Below are positions 24,000 to 39,330 of a stretch of 64,000 nucleotides of DNA, piece by piece (position 1 is the stretch's first letter; each line of letters starts with the position of its first letter). Under the pieces are notes generated by a model. It did no database searches and was not told where the DNA came from. It was given only the letters and a program-made list of their open reading frames with translations. This DNA is from Epinephelus fuscoguttatus (lineage: Eukaryota; Chordata; Actinopteri; Perciformes; Serranidae): the NCBI RefSeq assembly GCF_011397635.1, contig NC_064753.1:24948322-25012321 (forward strand), read 5' to 3'. A program made the translations under genes and the position numbers.

Positions 24000-25440
24000 C
24001 ACATCCGTTTGTGTCTGAACATGCCTACCCACAGGACAAAACCTAGGTGATGATTGGTAAAGGCAAATCAATAGCTGGATGTGAAATTTTGTGACAACCT
24101 ACTGTTTCGAGCTGGGTTTGTGAGAACTTAAATCCTCTCAACGGCTCTCAACAATGAGTATTTGATCAGAGAACATTGTATTGTAGGCTAAATGAAGTGA
24201 AGTGTGATAGCAGGAAGCACGGATCGATTAGGACACCTAAATTTCACACAGCAGCTGGACTCACACCAGTGAAGATAGAGTGAGAGAATTCACTATAGTA
24301 GCATTTAGGGCGCTTATGGTTTATGACGTCAAGATACTGGCAGGCCACTTGTCACTGAGCTGCTCTATAAAGGACACAACGCCGGACTGCTCGGGTGGTA
24401 GGCGACTGACAGAGAGAAGATTACATGGGCAGGTATCCAGAAATCCAATAGGATACACACAGACACTGAGGAGTGGTAAGTGAGCTATGACAAAGAGGTG
24501 TGTGTGTTAGCGTGCCTGTTGAATTGAAAAAATGTATATTGGAATATCACTAAAAGCCAAAAAAAAAACCCAAAACTGATTGGTATTTTTAATAAAATCA
24601 TGCAGGAGTGAGAATCTGCTCAGCATTATGAGTGAATATCAGCATGAGCAAAAGGTGTCCACAACAGAGGGATCAACACGTTCTACCAATGATCAGTCTC
24701 CCTCTGAGTCATTTTTAGCTCATTGGGTCACAGTAACATTTATAGATGGATCTTAACCATTAATTTAGATGCAATGAAATGCAATGGGCTGTATTCTGAG
24801 ACTGTTGCACTGCATTGGAAAAAGCAGTCAGCATGCTGTCATGTGTATAGGTGACACTGTACTAATAATAGTGGCTTCTGCTTGTCTGCAGGTTTCTGCC
24901 AACTCACCATGAACAGTATGTATGAAGTCACTCTACAGTATTATATTCTTATTGTGTAGTTTTTCCACATTGAAACCAAGTTAAATTTTGTTATGAGTGA
25001 TGTATTGGCCATTTTATGACTTAACTGTAGATCTAACACTTAAAGAAGCCATATACTGCATATGTAAGACAGTTTGTTGTATGATAGCTCTCAAACAGGA
25101 TGTATTTAATTCGTAATTTGTCATTTTTGTTGACTGTCTTGTCCTCTTTCCCAAGTAGGTGAAAATGAAAATAAAATAAAACGGAAGAGCCTTGTGATAT
25201 TTGTAACCTGGACAAGGCATGGTTTTCAAGGGTTTGTTTAAATCTTATATTTCAAACTAATTTTATAAGTTTGATGGACAAGTCTGACATTCTCTGTACA
25301 TGTGTTTTGTGTTATGCCAAGAGGAAAAAAGCTCAATCATATCACCCCTTACATGTTGATTAATAATTTGCCAACTAACTTTCCTTTTTTCCATTTTTCA
25401 AGGGATAAAACTGTGTTTAAAAACAACTATTGGTGACTGT
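24000..25440. other. Intergenic stretch, nothing recognised
   Basis: AT-rich; no exon with homology that I recognise and no clear repeat ends. Confidence 0.4.
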
Positions 25441-25444
25441 AAGT

Positions 25445-25622
25445 TGTTTTTTTTTTTTTAATATATTTTGGGGGGCAATTTTAGCCTTTAATGGTTAGGA
25501 CACACAAGCGTGAGAGGGAGTGACATGCAGCAAGGGCCACAGGCTGGAGTCAAACCCGGACCACTGCGGTAATAGCTTTGTACATGGGGCGCCTGCTCTA
25601 CCACTAAGCAACCAACGCCCCG
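25445..25622 (-). mobile_element. tRNA-derived SINE, minus strand
   Basis: On the plus strand it starts with a T-run, then has GACATGCAGCAAGGGCCACA, the reversed B-box GGAGTCAAACCCGG and the reversed head GGGGCGCCTGCTCTACCACT. Same family as the copy at 12985-13166. Confidence 0.7.
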
Positions 25623-25771
25623 ACTGTAAGTTTTGAATGTTTTGGAAGATATGATTTTGTTGTTGTAAGTACTCTACTCAGACAACAACTCTGTGTCTTC
25701 CTCAATATTCAAAATGTACTACTCAGGAAAGATCACAGTGGAATGAGAGGACACGTCATGGCAGCGCTGCA

Positions 25772-26056
25772 TCAACTTCTGTGACCTGTATTTCCATATC
25801 TGTTGAAATGAGCCAAAAGTCCTTTAAAAACTGAGATAAAGTTTTGTTGCTCCATTAGACTGGTTGCAAAATCTCCATGTCCAGTAAGTTTGAGCAACTG
25901 TAAAGGCGAATAAGGTTGTTCACTCCATCCTTGGATCTTGTGGGGTGTCTGTCTGATTGGTGTGACCATATGATAAATGAAGTCTCCTCCCAAAATGAGT
26001 CTTGGCTGAAGGTTATTTATTTGTGAGGGAGTTAATAATGCTTCTAGCCCCTCCAA
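25772..26056 (-). pseudogene. Possible LINE (L1/Tx1-type) endonuclease fragment
   Basis: The minus-strand frame includes LRLILGGDF-like wording (RLILGGDFIYHMVTPI, then GWSEQPYSPLQLLKLTGHGD). This resembles the LILGGDFN motif and following segment of L1-type endonucleases, with the key asparagine replaced. It is short and degenerate, with no other domain nearby. Confidence 0.35.
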
Positions 26057-26261
26057 TAAGGAACAGTTTAAAGAGTCTAAGTTACATCTGTAAATATCTC
26101 TATCAAATCACAGAGAGAGTGGGCCCTTCAGCAACATGTTGGGCAGAGAATGGGCCCTTATGAGAGAGACAGTCACCTTGGAAATATGTGTTAAAAGATG
26201 CCATTTGCTATATAAGCACTTGAAAAAGACAAACCGACCCTGCCTCACTCTGATGATATAC

Positions 26262-26490
26262 TCTGACATACAATGGGACAGACAAGGCGGGGTACACCCT
26301 GGACAGGTCACCAGACTATCACAGGGCTGACACATAGAGACAGACAACCATTTACACTCACATTCACACCTGCGGGCAATTTAGAGTCACCAATTAACCT
26401 GCATGTCTTTGGACTGTGGGAGGAAGCCGGAGTACCTGGAGAAAACCCACGCTGACATGGGGAGAACATGCAAAGGGCTCCCTCCTGGGA
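26262..26490 (+). repeat. Common fish repeat with TTTGGACTGTGGGAGGAA core, copy 1
   Basis: GGGGTACACCCTGGACAGGT, GGGCTGACACATAGAGACAG, CAATTTAGAGTCACCAATTA, CTTTGGACTGTGGGAGGAAG and GGGGAGAACATGCAAA match the longer copy at 48300-48677 in order. Near its 3' end it lacks about ten bases (CTCCGCACAGA) present in the other copy. Confidence 0.75.
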
Positions 26491-26499
26491 TGATAGCAC

Positions 26500-27100
26500 A
26501 TTTGTATTAACAATGCAACAACATGTTTGGTGATTGGCTGCTGGGGTTGCAATGGTATGAGATTTTCACAGTTCGATAACCATCTCAGAAAAATATCCCA
26601 GTGTCACAGTATCACAGTATTACAGAATTTACATTATTATCAATCAGAATGACCCTTAAAGGCATAAACATGGAAGGGTTATTTTTGGTTTAACAAACAT
26701 TTTAGCATTATAATTGAAACTTGAAACCATTTTGTTCATGGAAGTATGTGTAAAAGTCTCCCATTTGAAAATAACTCAAATAAAAGGGAGATGCTCCATC
26801 CAGTTGCATTTTTTTTTTTCAAATATTGTAGATAAGCAGATGTACGGTAAGGGTCAACTTTTATATCACAGTATACCTTGAAACCGGTATGTTATTGGCT
26901 GCTAATAAAAGCTATTTAAAGAGCCTAAGATGTAAAACCCTTATTTGTGTCATTTTACCTGCTGTCCAAAATTACCTGTCTTCACCCTGGTCCGCTGTGG
27001 ATTTCTTTTCCATCCACATTTCCTTGTCTTTTTTTGTCAGAATCAGATCCTCACCAAAGCGAAAAACACATCTGTCCCATCCATAGACTGTATAAATCCC
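26500..27100. other. Stretch upstream of the MPC1 promoter
   Basis: AT-rich; no exon or classified repeat seen. Confidence 0.4.
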
Positions 27101-27119
27101 ATCTATGGCTCATGGACTG

Positions 27120-27285
27120 CAGGCTCCAAACCGGCCGTGCCGCGTGTTTGCGACAGTGTCGTAAAGCGCCAATGTTGTGGTCGGAAATCGGGCCGGGTCG
27201 TCCTTTGAGCTGAGCTCTCAGTCGCCCTTCACCAGAGAAAGAGTGCTCTTCTCAGCCAAAAGACACACCTGCGCAGCGTTAAACC
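27120..27285 (+). promoter_or_regulatory. mpc1: MPC1 promoter / CpG-rich 5' region
   Basis: A local CpG-rich patch (GCCGTGCCGCGTGTTTGCGA, GTCGGAAATCGGGCCGGGTCG) in AT-rich surroundings, with a CCAAT box at 27169-27173 and no TATA box. This fits a housekeeping CpG-island promoter. The start codon lies in AAACCATGGCGG, which also resembles a YY1 site (inference). The transcription start site is not determinable. Confidence 0.55.
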
Positions 27286-29851
<2,566 letters not shown>

Positions 29852-30702
29852 TGGCAGAGTGAAGCAGATGCAGAATGTTCACTGCAGAGTGGCACCACAC
29901 TGCTGCAACAGCTGTCTGAACCTGGACATCAGAACGAACGCAACTGAACATCTCATCTAATCACTGAAACCATGGCACTCGCACCGTTTTTTTAAAATGA
30001 TGGTACCATGATTGATCATGCTCATTAAGTTTTAGCCACTTTCTACTGTACAGACAGAAAAAAAACAGATGCTTTCCTCCAAGAATTAAGGTCAACTCTG
30101 ATTTATTTTTAGAATTTTTCATCATTCAACATGACAAAATATCATGTAGGTGAATGTGCACCCAGCTAACCAGCCTGACAGTTAGCTGCCTTGCACACTG
30201 GATCCACCGCCTGTTGCACACTTCAAAACCAGGCTTAAGTAATCATTACTCACCAATCATGTAATTTTAGGTCATCAGCATTAATATTTTCATTACTTTG
30301 CAACCTCCTTAGTAATTCAAATATTAATGATATTTCATGTAAAACTTAGCCTAAGGTCAGCTTATGTAAATATGTCCATAGAGCAGATACTCACTTGCTA
30401 AGCATACGGACATTCATTCATTAACCTTTACCTAAACACAGAGGACACACAGAGCTAAGATTTATGTTTGTTTTGCCCTTTAGCAAGATGTTATCCTGTA
30501 TAATGGAAACAGAGTGAATGAGGATCCAGTTTGGCATGGTTTTATAACAGGGTGATAAATAAGACAAGCTGCTTCTGTCAGTGCTGACCAAACATGTACT
30601 GTGTGTTGTTGTTGTCATCATGTCATTCACATTAATTTATTGTCATTGTATAATTCACATAATTTTTCCCTGACAAATGATTTGATTCCCTGTGTTTGTT
30701 CA

Positions 30703-30708
30703 AATAAA
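30703..30708 (+). terminator. mpc1: Probable MPC1 polyadenylation signal
   Basis: AATAAA about 850 bp after the MPC1 stop and 265 bp before the Tc1-like relic. It is the first canonical hexamer that I noticed downstream. Confidence 0.5.
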
Positions 30709-30972
30709 CTGGTTAGAACCAACTTGAACACAATTAATTCAGGGAGTGAGTGATTTATTTGCAAAGCTTGTGTTTAATGAAGTTCAACTTTGTCACTGCA
30801 GTGTTCATTTGATTCTTTTTTTGTTTCTGTTCCATGGTCATTGTTAAAGATCAGGTCACCTTTACAGTGTTGGCTATTTCACCATGGTAATGTCAAGGAG
30901 GCCTCTGCTCTGTATTTACACTCTACACTTAGCTCCGCAGCCCAATGCCCTTGTTAAATGAACACGAACATA

Positions 30973-31884
30973 CAGAAGGGTCTAAAAGTCTGAGCCCACA
31001 TTGAGAAGCTCTATATTTTCACATATCTGGAAACAATCAGAAAAATGCATTAAGTCACGGAATGTAAAATGAAGAAATATTTAAGATCCTGCACCATTTC
31101 TAGATCAGCAATCAAATTTAAGCAAGTGTGTGGCACTGACCAGTGTAACTCCTTTATTCAGAAGGTCTGATTTCCTTGAGTTGTATCTCCTCCATAGAGG
31201 TGTGCATTGAGATGACACTCCTGGATTTGATCTAGTCATCTTAGGCTCATTCGCATAACTCGCAGCTAACTAACTTACGGCCAGTGTCCACCTGTTATAA
31301 ATATGGCTGTGCCTCAAGTTTCCAGCAGATCGTGGCTTACTACGTAGCATTGTGATAGTAGGAAACATGGCATCAGAACAAATACAAGTCCATTCCATTT
31401 ATCACTAGGATAAAGGAGCCCTGAATGTCATGGACTTTCTTCCACAGTCACTGGAACTCAAGCACACTGAAAATTTCTGGGGCACTTGAAGACTGAGAAA
31501 GCTAAGCACTCTGAGACACCACATGAAACTCTTTGGACTATTGTCAAATTGTGCTGAGAAAACATGGGTTATCAGGTTTTGCACACACTTATGGAGTCCA
31601 TACCACCTCCTCATACCACCTGTCACTAAAGCAAAAAGGATGGTATGCAAAATACTGAAGATATTCTGAAATTCATGAACAATTTTCAAAGATTCAACTT
31701 TTCACTCAGCTTGTTAAGCCAATGTTATCGTTTGTAAGGGAAAAGGTGTTACATTCGAAGCAAATTCACAATATTAACAATAATACATTTTATTTAGAGA
31801 CGTCTTTCAAGACACTCAAGGTCATCTTACAGAAAAAAAACAGAAGTATCTTGGCTAATGGTCTCAGACTTTTTGACCTCACTG
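30973..31884 (+). mobile_element. Degenerate, internally deleted Tc1-like element
   Basis: Flanked by TA on both sides (30971-30972 and 31885-31886). The ends are inverted relatives: CAGAAGGGTCTAAAAGTCTG at left against the reverse complement of the right end, CAGTGAGGTCAAAAAGTCTG. Near 31430-31620 a broken plus-strand frame reads LELKHTENFWGHLKTEKAKH, matching the E-containing C-terminal region of Tc1 transposases; the N-terminal and middle parts are gone or scrambled. It fills most of the MPC1-KIFBP spacer and ends about 400 bp before the KIFBP start codon. Confidence 0.75.
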
Positions 31885-32211
31885 TATATTTTCAACAGAG
31901 TTTGAACGTAAAAACCACACACACCATCACACACATATAGAAAACAACTGCTGAGAGCTGAATATTATAAATATTCATATTTCACCACCATTTTCTGCAT
32001 AGCCTACTTAAGATAAAACAAATGAGCCAGTCAACATTGTCAAAACTAGTGTACCAACAAATTTCAAGTAAAGTCAAGTTAAAGACCTGCAATCACATTT
32101 TTATTTAACTAGAAGTACAGATTCATTGACAAGTGTGGTTAAAGTGCTCATTATGTGAGCATGACACGTTAAATTAATACGTTGACATCAAAAGAGATGA
32201 TCTAACTATAT

Positions 32212-32226
32212 CCAGCAGGTGGCAGC
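32212..32226 (+). promoter_or_regulatory. kifbp: CTCF-like site in the KIFBP promoter
   Basis: CCAGCAGGTGGCAGC fits the CTCF core consensus (CCASYAGRKGGCRS) at every position. It lies 56 bp before the KIFBP ATG. Binding is inferred. Confidence 0.6.
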
Positions 32227-32250
32227 ACTGCAACAAAGAGCACCCAGTTA

Positions 32251-32264
32251 TGGGAGTTGTAGTT
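32251..32264 (-). promoter_or_regulatory. kifbp: ZNF143 / THAP11-like site in the KIFBP promoter
   Basis: TGGGAGTTGTAGTT, whose reverse complement AACTACAACTCCCA is the ACTACAAYTCCCA promoter element bound by ZNF143/Staf and THAP11. It is 18 bp before the ATG, so it is probably near or just downstream of the transcription start. It sits 25 bp from the CTCF-like site. Confidence 0.65.
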
Positions 32265-32281
32265 CAACGAAGAAGGCCAAC

Positions 32282-35200
32282 ATGGCGTCCGTGAGAAGTG
32301 ATGAGTGGAGGGCTGTGTGCGACAAATTCACCAACGCCCAAAACCTCACTCTTATCGAATCAAGAAATGACCCCGAAAACGACCCGTTTCGCTCCAAATA
32401 CAAGGCCAGGGAGCTGCTCAGAGAAATATACTGCTCGCTTAAGAGTTTCGAAGCGGGCGAAGGTGAAGAGGAAGCCGGCGGAGAGAGCAGCGACCAACGG
32501 CCGACGGAGCCGCCGGGGGACGAGCAGAGGGAGGACGGGTTCGGTCAGGGCTTCAGCGGCGACTCGCCAGCCGGGCTGCGGGCCGCTAAACTCGCGGCTG
32601 TGGACTACTATCTGGGCGTCAACCATGTTGACACAGAGGAGCTGTCAGCCGGTCAGGAGCATCTGACAAACTGCCTGAAACTGCTGGACAGATGCAGAGT
32701 GTCGTCGGAGAATGTGTCGCTGTTTATCCATGTCAGGGTAATGTTGACGTTAAAATGCCCAATAATGCTACAAAGCTAACCGTTAGCATTCGGTTAACTG
32801 TCAATTTCCTTTGCCCTCTACAAACAGGCCACGGCTGCAGCCAACGTTAAGCTCATACAATATGTCTTAATAACAGTAATGTTGAAAAATAATAACGTAA
32901 TAAATTGTGTCTGAGCTGCTCCCAATCAACCATAACTAACAAACTGACAATAATATTGTTAAACCCCAATAAAATTAGCATTGTAGGCCTGTGGGAATGT
33001 ATACCATTAGTCCCTATTTACACACACAACAGCTGACATATAAGATTGATGACTTCTAATATTATTAAGGATCACAGTCCATCAGATCCATCAGGTTCAT
33101 TACAAAGTCATGTAAATACAGTAAATTATTCTTGCTTATCCAAATCATTCTGCTGTAGTATGACATCAGATGGTGCTGATCACTTATAACACACATGTAC
33201 TGGCTGTTTGTGTTACCAGAACCAGTTGGGTATCCTGTGGGCAGGCCGGGATGAGACGGAGGAGGCCCAGGGTTACCTTGAAACAGCAGAATCCATCTAC
33301 CAACGTTACATGAAGGAGGTAAGATCGGTGTCTTGTGTGACTGTTAACTTGAAGCAGCTGGTACACTGACCGATCGGTGACAGGGCAGGCAGGAGGGACT
33401 GGAGCAGAGGAAACCATCACTGCTGTGTAACTGATTTATTATCTAGCTTCTTCATTGTCTCACAACTTCTCTCTCATCTGACTATTATGGTAAACACTTC
33501 AGTAATGCATTGAGACTTTGCACACTTATCAGTCATCATCAGTTTACCTCATTAACAATAGGTGAGCTGCCACATAAGCCTCATTTACCTGTCTGGCAGT
33601 CGCCAAGGCAGAGTATCACATTGTTGTATTTTTAGTAAAAGTTGTGCAAGTGCTGTTGACATTGCCTTTTTCTGCATTCTCTGATCTTCTGAGGATTCAG
33701 CATATGCTTGATATTAATCCTATTCACAAATTAAAATGAAATGTGATGCACTCGGTAGCAGAAATGGAGTAATGAAGCATGTGGTCATAAATGTGTGTCA
33801 CTTTCTTTAACTGTTGACATCAGCATCCAAAAGTATTAGTTTCTTGCAACAGCAGGAGGACAAGATGAAGCCATGTTTGTTGTGTTTGTGTTTTTCAGGA
33901 TGGCAGTCCACCCACTGATATGACAGAGTACTTCACTACTGAGGAAAACTTGCTGACACATCAGGAAAGGACCAAGAGGTAACTTGTAAACTCCAGTATC
34001 CCCATACAGAAGGCTCAAGCACACATTAGACTTTCCACCTGTTATTAAAGGGACAGTTCAATTGAAAATCAAAATTAAATATTCCTCCTCTTACCTGTAG
34101 TGCTATTTATCAGTCTAGATTGTTTTGGTGTGAGTTGCAGAGTGTTGGAGATATCGGCCGTAGAGATGTCTGCCTTCTCTCAAATATAATGGAACTAGAC
34201 AGCACTCAACATGTGGTGCTCAAAGTGTCAAAAAAATATATTTGAAAAACTCAACAGTAATGTCTTTGTTCATGAATCATGACCTGGTTACTCAAGATAA
34301 CCCACAGACCTTGTTGTTAGCAGTTACATGTAGGAAACATTTTCTTTCTACTAAACTACACCCACCGACTGTATCACTGCGAAGAAGGAAGCATGCATCC
34401 ACTGCTAGCTCACCTAGCTTCACTGAGATAGCTAACGTTACAGCTCAGCCAGGACGCAGTTAATGTTAGCATCTCAGACTGTGACGAGCATGAGCCTCTT
34501 GTCCATGAGTAGATGCACGCTTCCCTCTGCACAGTGATTCAGTTGGTGGGTGTAGTTCGGTAGAAAGAAAATAGTTCCTACATGAAAGTGCTCTCAAGGA
34601 CTGTGAATTATCTTAAGTAATCAGTTACTGCAAAGTTCCGTTATATTGGAGAGAAGGCAGACGTCTCTCCCGCGATATGTACAACAAGTCTGCATGATAT
34701 TGGTCATTCATGTAGCCAACCGGTTTGATTTTTGAATTGCTCTTTTATGCTCTGACTTCCCCATATACTCATTCTCCTCTTCAATCTTCCCCCAACTTCT
34801 CGTTCTCAGGTTTGAGTTGGCCTACACCCATACCATGTACTACCTTGCTCAAGTTTATAAAAACCTTGGTGAGTCTGATCTTGTTACAGTCAAGTAAGTA
34901 GAACAGTATAGATTTAATGGCTTGTGTATATTAAATACTTGAAAGTGTATGTAAAATGTTTGGCAAAGCTGAGTCTTGTTATGTTTATGTATTGTTCTAT
35001 TTGATGACGACAATAATGACTATAGTGTTCTGTCTTCCAGGTGAAAATGAGCGTGCTGCCACCTATTGCCACGGCACCCTGCAGAGACAGTTACAGTTAA
35101 ATCAGTTCAGTCCAATGGAGTGGGCTCTGAACGCTGCGACATTATCACAGTATTATATTACTAAGGTAGGGCACAGATTGATCAAGAGACTACATGCAGA

Positions 35201-38200
35201 GTACATGGCAAGAAGTTTGGTGTCATAATCAAATATACTTGGAAGATCGGCTCTAGTTGTTCAACAGCACTGTCAGTTTGTTTTCAGTGTAAGTATTGAG
35301 AGGTGTGGTGTGTGTGGGATTTCTAGGGTCGTTACATGGAAGGCAGACACTGTCTCGCAGCAGCTACTGTCATATCAGGTTTGGCAGGAGAGGTTCCTTC
35401 TGAGGCCGCAGCACAGGAGAGTAAGTATCTATTTAAATCTTAAACTAATATACATATCAAAAGAAGCATACTTAATTGGTTATTTCCTCTGTATTCTGTC
35501 GCTGCAATAAACTACACAGAGGCCTTTTCACACCAGGGATGAAAGAAAAAAATTGAAATGACATATAGAAATGTCATTGATAATGTTTTGCATTCAAAGC
35601 TTTTACACCAAGGAGACACTAACTATGTTTGCACTGTCATGCAGTCATTGATTGATCGCTGTTTTCACTATAATAAACCCACACTCAAGCCTTCACACTT
35701 TAGACGGGCCTGTTATTTTAAGTGCGCAGTACTGTGTCAAAAAGTTAGTGTGTTTGCATCTCCTCTGGGTGGCGCCATGCCATTGTAACGTGTAAAGGCT
35801 GAGCTTCATCATGCTGGTATTCATTATTCACGACTGACTGAACAGAGTGTAAATGTGTCTATCATATGTATGTGTTAGTGACACATCACCTTTTAATACA
35901 AGGCATAATGTAGATAAAGTAATTGTTTTGTTGGTTGACATGTTTTTATTGGCTTTTGAAATGAGCAGAAATCGAAACAGCTGCAGGAAAAAAGCAGCGA
36001 AAAACGAAAGCTTCAAATAAGATAGGGGTAGGTTCATAGGGATAGATGGGTTCAATTTTTTTAATTGACTTGCAGTTTATTTACACAAATAATTTGCATT
36101 TGTCTGTAAAGACATTTAGACAGGAGCAAACGCAACTGTATAGCAAAGCACCGGCATATCTCAACATCTTTCTCTCCCTCTGTGTGACTCAGGTGAGACA
36201 GAGAGTGAGCGCAGGGAGCAGCTGAGGCAGAAGAGAGCAGACATTGCAAGATGTTGGATAAAATACTGTCTCAACCTCCTGCAGGACGCTAAGAAGCTGC
36301 TAGAGGTACGACATGGATGTATATGTGCGGGCATTCATTTGTGGCAGTTTTTTGTACTCAAGTCCACACCTCTCATATAAACAGTGATAGCCACTGGCTG
36401 AGGAAAAGAGCACCACCCACAGCTAACTCAGTGTTATCAGAGACAACCCAAAAAATGTAGCACCAAAAAGTTTTAAGGGTTGTCACTTAAACTGTTTTTG
36501 TTATGGCTATGGCGTCTGTGTGTTTACCTGCCTAAGTTTACGTGTCCACATGCTTGTGTGTCTCTGAGCTTAGATCTACGTAGTTGTATTGAGTGTGTCT
36601 TAAAATGTGCTTGTGCATGTGTTTGTGAACAGGACAACATCGGAGAGTTGGATACTGATCGTCAAGAAGAGTTGATGAGAGCGAGGAGACGTGAGGAGGA
36701 GGAGGAAGAGAAGGGCAGGAAGAGTGCTCTGCTGTTTGGCTCTGAAGACACCTTCGACTCCATTGCTAGCCTGGAAGAGAAGGTCTGTATATTATGTATA
36801 TATATACATATACACATATACATATATATACATATATGTATATATATATTCTTTGTTATAGAACTTTCTTAGTACTTAATCAGACAGTAAATGCAGATTT
36901 AAGGTTACTGTATCATCATGAGATCAAACTCTCTGCTTTGTGTTTTCCAGGTACGCTGTTTGTTCCCTCTGGACTTCACTGAAGCCAGAGCTGTATTTCT
37001 GGTGGGACAGAATTATGTCACACAGGTATGCACAGCACATACACACACATATGCACACACTGAAACAGGGTTAGGCAGACTCCTAGCATTAGTTTAGATA
37101 GGCTTATACAAGGAAACAGACACACACAGTGGTAGAGCACAGTTGAGGAATCCCATGTAGCTGAGTTATTGAAGATACCAGCAGATGGCTGATTATTGAA
37201 ATAATAAAAAGAAATGAGGCCTTGTAATAAAAAGATGCTTTTGAGCTTTAGAGTTTATGTTCACTTCCTAGCGCAGTTTGTGGACTGTGAAGCCCTCTGA
37301 GATATTGCATTTGATACTGGGCTGTATAAACAAACTAGACTGGACTTGACACATATACAGTAATATACCAAGCAGATAGCTGCATGTGCTCTCAGCTGCA
37401 CTGGTACCACTCAAGACCATGACCATATTGCCATCTAAAATATTCACCTCAGAAGCAAATGTATGCCAGGATGTCATGAATATGATGTAATTTTGGTATA
37501 TGATGTTAAGCTGGTATTAATAGCAGAGAGAGTTTTGTATTGAAGGCTAAAGAGGGAATCATGTCAGGAGCACAAAACCAGGTTTTCTGTAAGTTTTTTC
37601 TTCATCCACACAGGTTTACATTTGAAAAAATGACCCAAGCGCTAAACTTACAACTGAGTTTCAATTGCTAAACATGGCAAACTGTCTCCATCCTTTCACT
37701 CACTCATGCAGGCTAAGGAGTACTTTCAGATGGATGGCTATGTCACAGACCACATAGAGATCTTGCAGGATCACAGTTCTTTGTTCCGGGCCCTGGCGTT
37801 CTTTGAAGGGGATCTGGAGCGGCGCTGCAAAATGCACAAACGCAGAGTTGACATGTTGGAGCCAATCTGCAATGGTAACTTCCTTCTTGAGTTGTATTTT
37901 TTTCTCTTTTAAATGTTTTTATAAAATAGAAGACAGTAAAAAAAAAAACATTATGAAACAAAGAAACTGTGTGTTCAACCCAATTGTCCACTGAAGGCAG
38001 AGCTTTAACAATCAATTCACCAATTAGTTGTTCACTTTTAAATTAATCACCAGCTAATTTGATAACCACTAAATCGGTTTGAGTAATTTTTGGTGGAAAA
38101 AAGTCAAAATTAAATGTGAACAATTTCTGGTTTCTTTGCTCCTTTATGACAGCAAACTGAATATTTTTGGGTCGTGGACAGTACAAGACATTTGAGGACA

Positions 38201-39330
38201 TCATCTTGGACTTTGGGAAACACTGATCAACATTTTTATTACCATTTTCTACGACATACTATAGGCCAAACAACAAAGATGATCCACCAAGTTGACAAAA
38301 TTGATGATGTCTGACTTTCTCTGACTCTCTGTTTCTCTACAGACTTGAACGCCCAGTACTACCTAATGATCCGTAGACAGATGATGTTTGAGCTGGCTGA
38401 GACCTACAATGAAATGATGGACCTGAAACTGGCGCTGGCCAACAGACAAGCTGATACACAGTCTCTAGATAACCACACCATCAAGAAATTCAACCATCTC
38501 TGCTCTGCCTCTGCCAAGTGAGTTTATATATGTGTGTGTGTATGTGTGGGTGTGTGTACGCGCGCTTGCATCTACAATTATTTAATCTAATTGATTTGAA
38601 ATCCTCCGTCCTCCTCTCCAGATACTTCCAGATGTTCCTGGACTCTCTGTGTTCTCCAGAGGGGAAGCATCCGGAGCACCTGGAGGAGGAGGTGCTCAGA
38701 CCGGCTCTGGTGGCCCGCTTCAGAGTGGCCCGACTCTACAGCCGGCTGATCACCTCTTCACCCCCTGCCCAGCTGGACAACCTCAACAAGTCTCTGGAAA
38801 ACTACAAGTAAGAAGATATATTTGTTACTGCATGGTGCTACATCTTCTTTCTTCATATTTAAAGATGTGCTCTCAACAGGAGAACTCAACAATGTGTCAC
38901 GTAGCAAGAACATGGCTCTATATGTGTATACAGCCAAAAGGAACCCTGTATTTTTGTAAATAAAGTAGACTATAATATAATGAAACCATCTACATCTTAA
39001 CACATTTCAGGCACATGAATTTCCCCTGCTTTAAGCCCCGATAGAAGTATAAGGAAATAAGATATTTTTTGTGGAATAAGAAGAATTTAAAAAAAAAAAA
39101 GTGTGTGTGCTGTACTTTCTGCATGCTCCCAGCTGCCATGTTGTTTGTGTAATTTGTTGACCATCACTTTCACCTTCCACCTGTTGTCTAGATATGTGGT
39201 GCAGTACTGTGAGGCCCACCCTGAGGCAGCAGCCGCTGTGGAGACGGAGCTGGAGCTGAGTACGGAGATGGTCGGCTTGCTCCCTCTCAAAATCAACCGC
39301 ATCAAAGCAAAGATGGCTGCAAACAACTGA
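32282..39330 (+). CDS. kifbp: KIF-binding protein (KIF1BP/KIAA1279), 13 coding exons, complete
   Basis: Cytosolic TPR-like protein that binds motor domains of several kinesins and blocks microtubule binding; human loss causes Goldberg-Shprintzen syndrome. Coding exons: 32282-32737, 33220-33318, 33899-33978, 34810-34868, 35041-35165, 35327-35420, 36193-36305, 36633-36782, 36951-37025, 37712-37874, 38343-38517, 38622-38807 and 39192-39330. All have GT/AG junctions and phases agree, giving 637 aa (human 621). Diagnostic runs are YYLGVNHVDTEELSAGQEHL, RFELAYTHTMYYLAQVYKNL, PMEWALNAATLSQYYITK, DNIGELDTD, AKEYFQMDGYVTDHIEILQD, ERRCKMHKRRVDMLEP and the C-terminal ELELSTEMVGLLPLKINRIK. Residues 55-100 are an acidic, Gly/Ser-rich low-complexity insert. 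The start is the ATG in CCAACATGGCG; an in-frame GTG upstream is not a start. The exon count is higher than the seven that I recall for human. Confidence 0.95.

Noticed and set aside
27070-27120. Possible end of the CAGTCTATGGT dispersed repeat (CCATAGACTGTATAAA) near the MPC1 promoter
   Set aside because: Only about 16 bases match in reverse; too short to call a copy.
32219-32281. N-terminal extension of KIFBP by 21 codons
   Set aside because: The frame is open but starts at GTG, overlaps the CTCF-like and ZNF143-like sites, and the ATG at 32282 has a good Kozak context and the expected N-terminal length.
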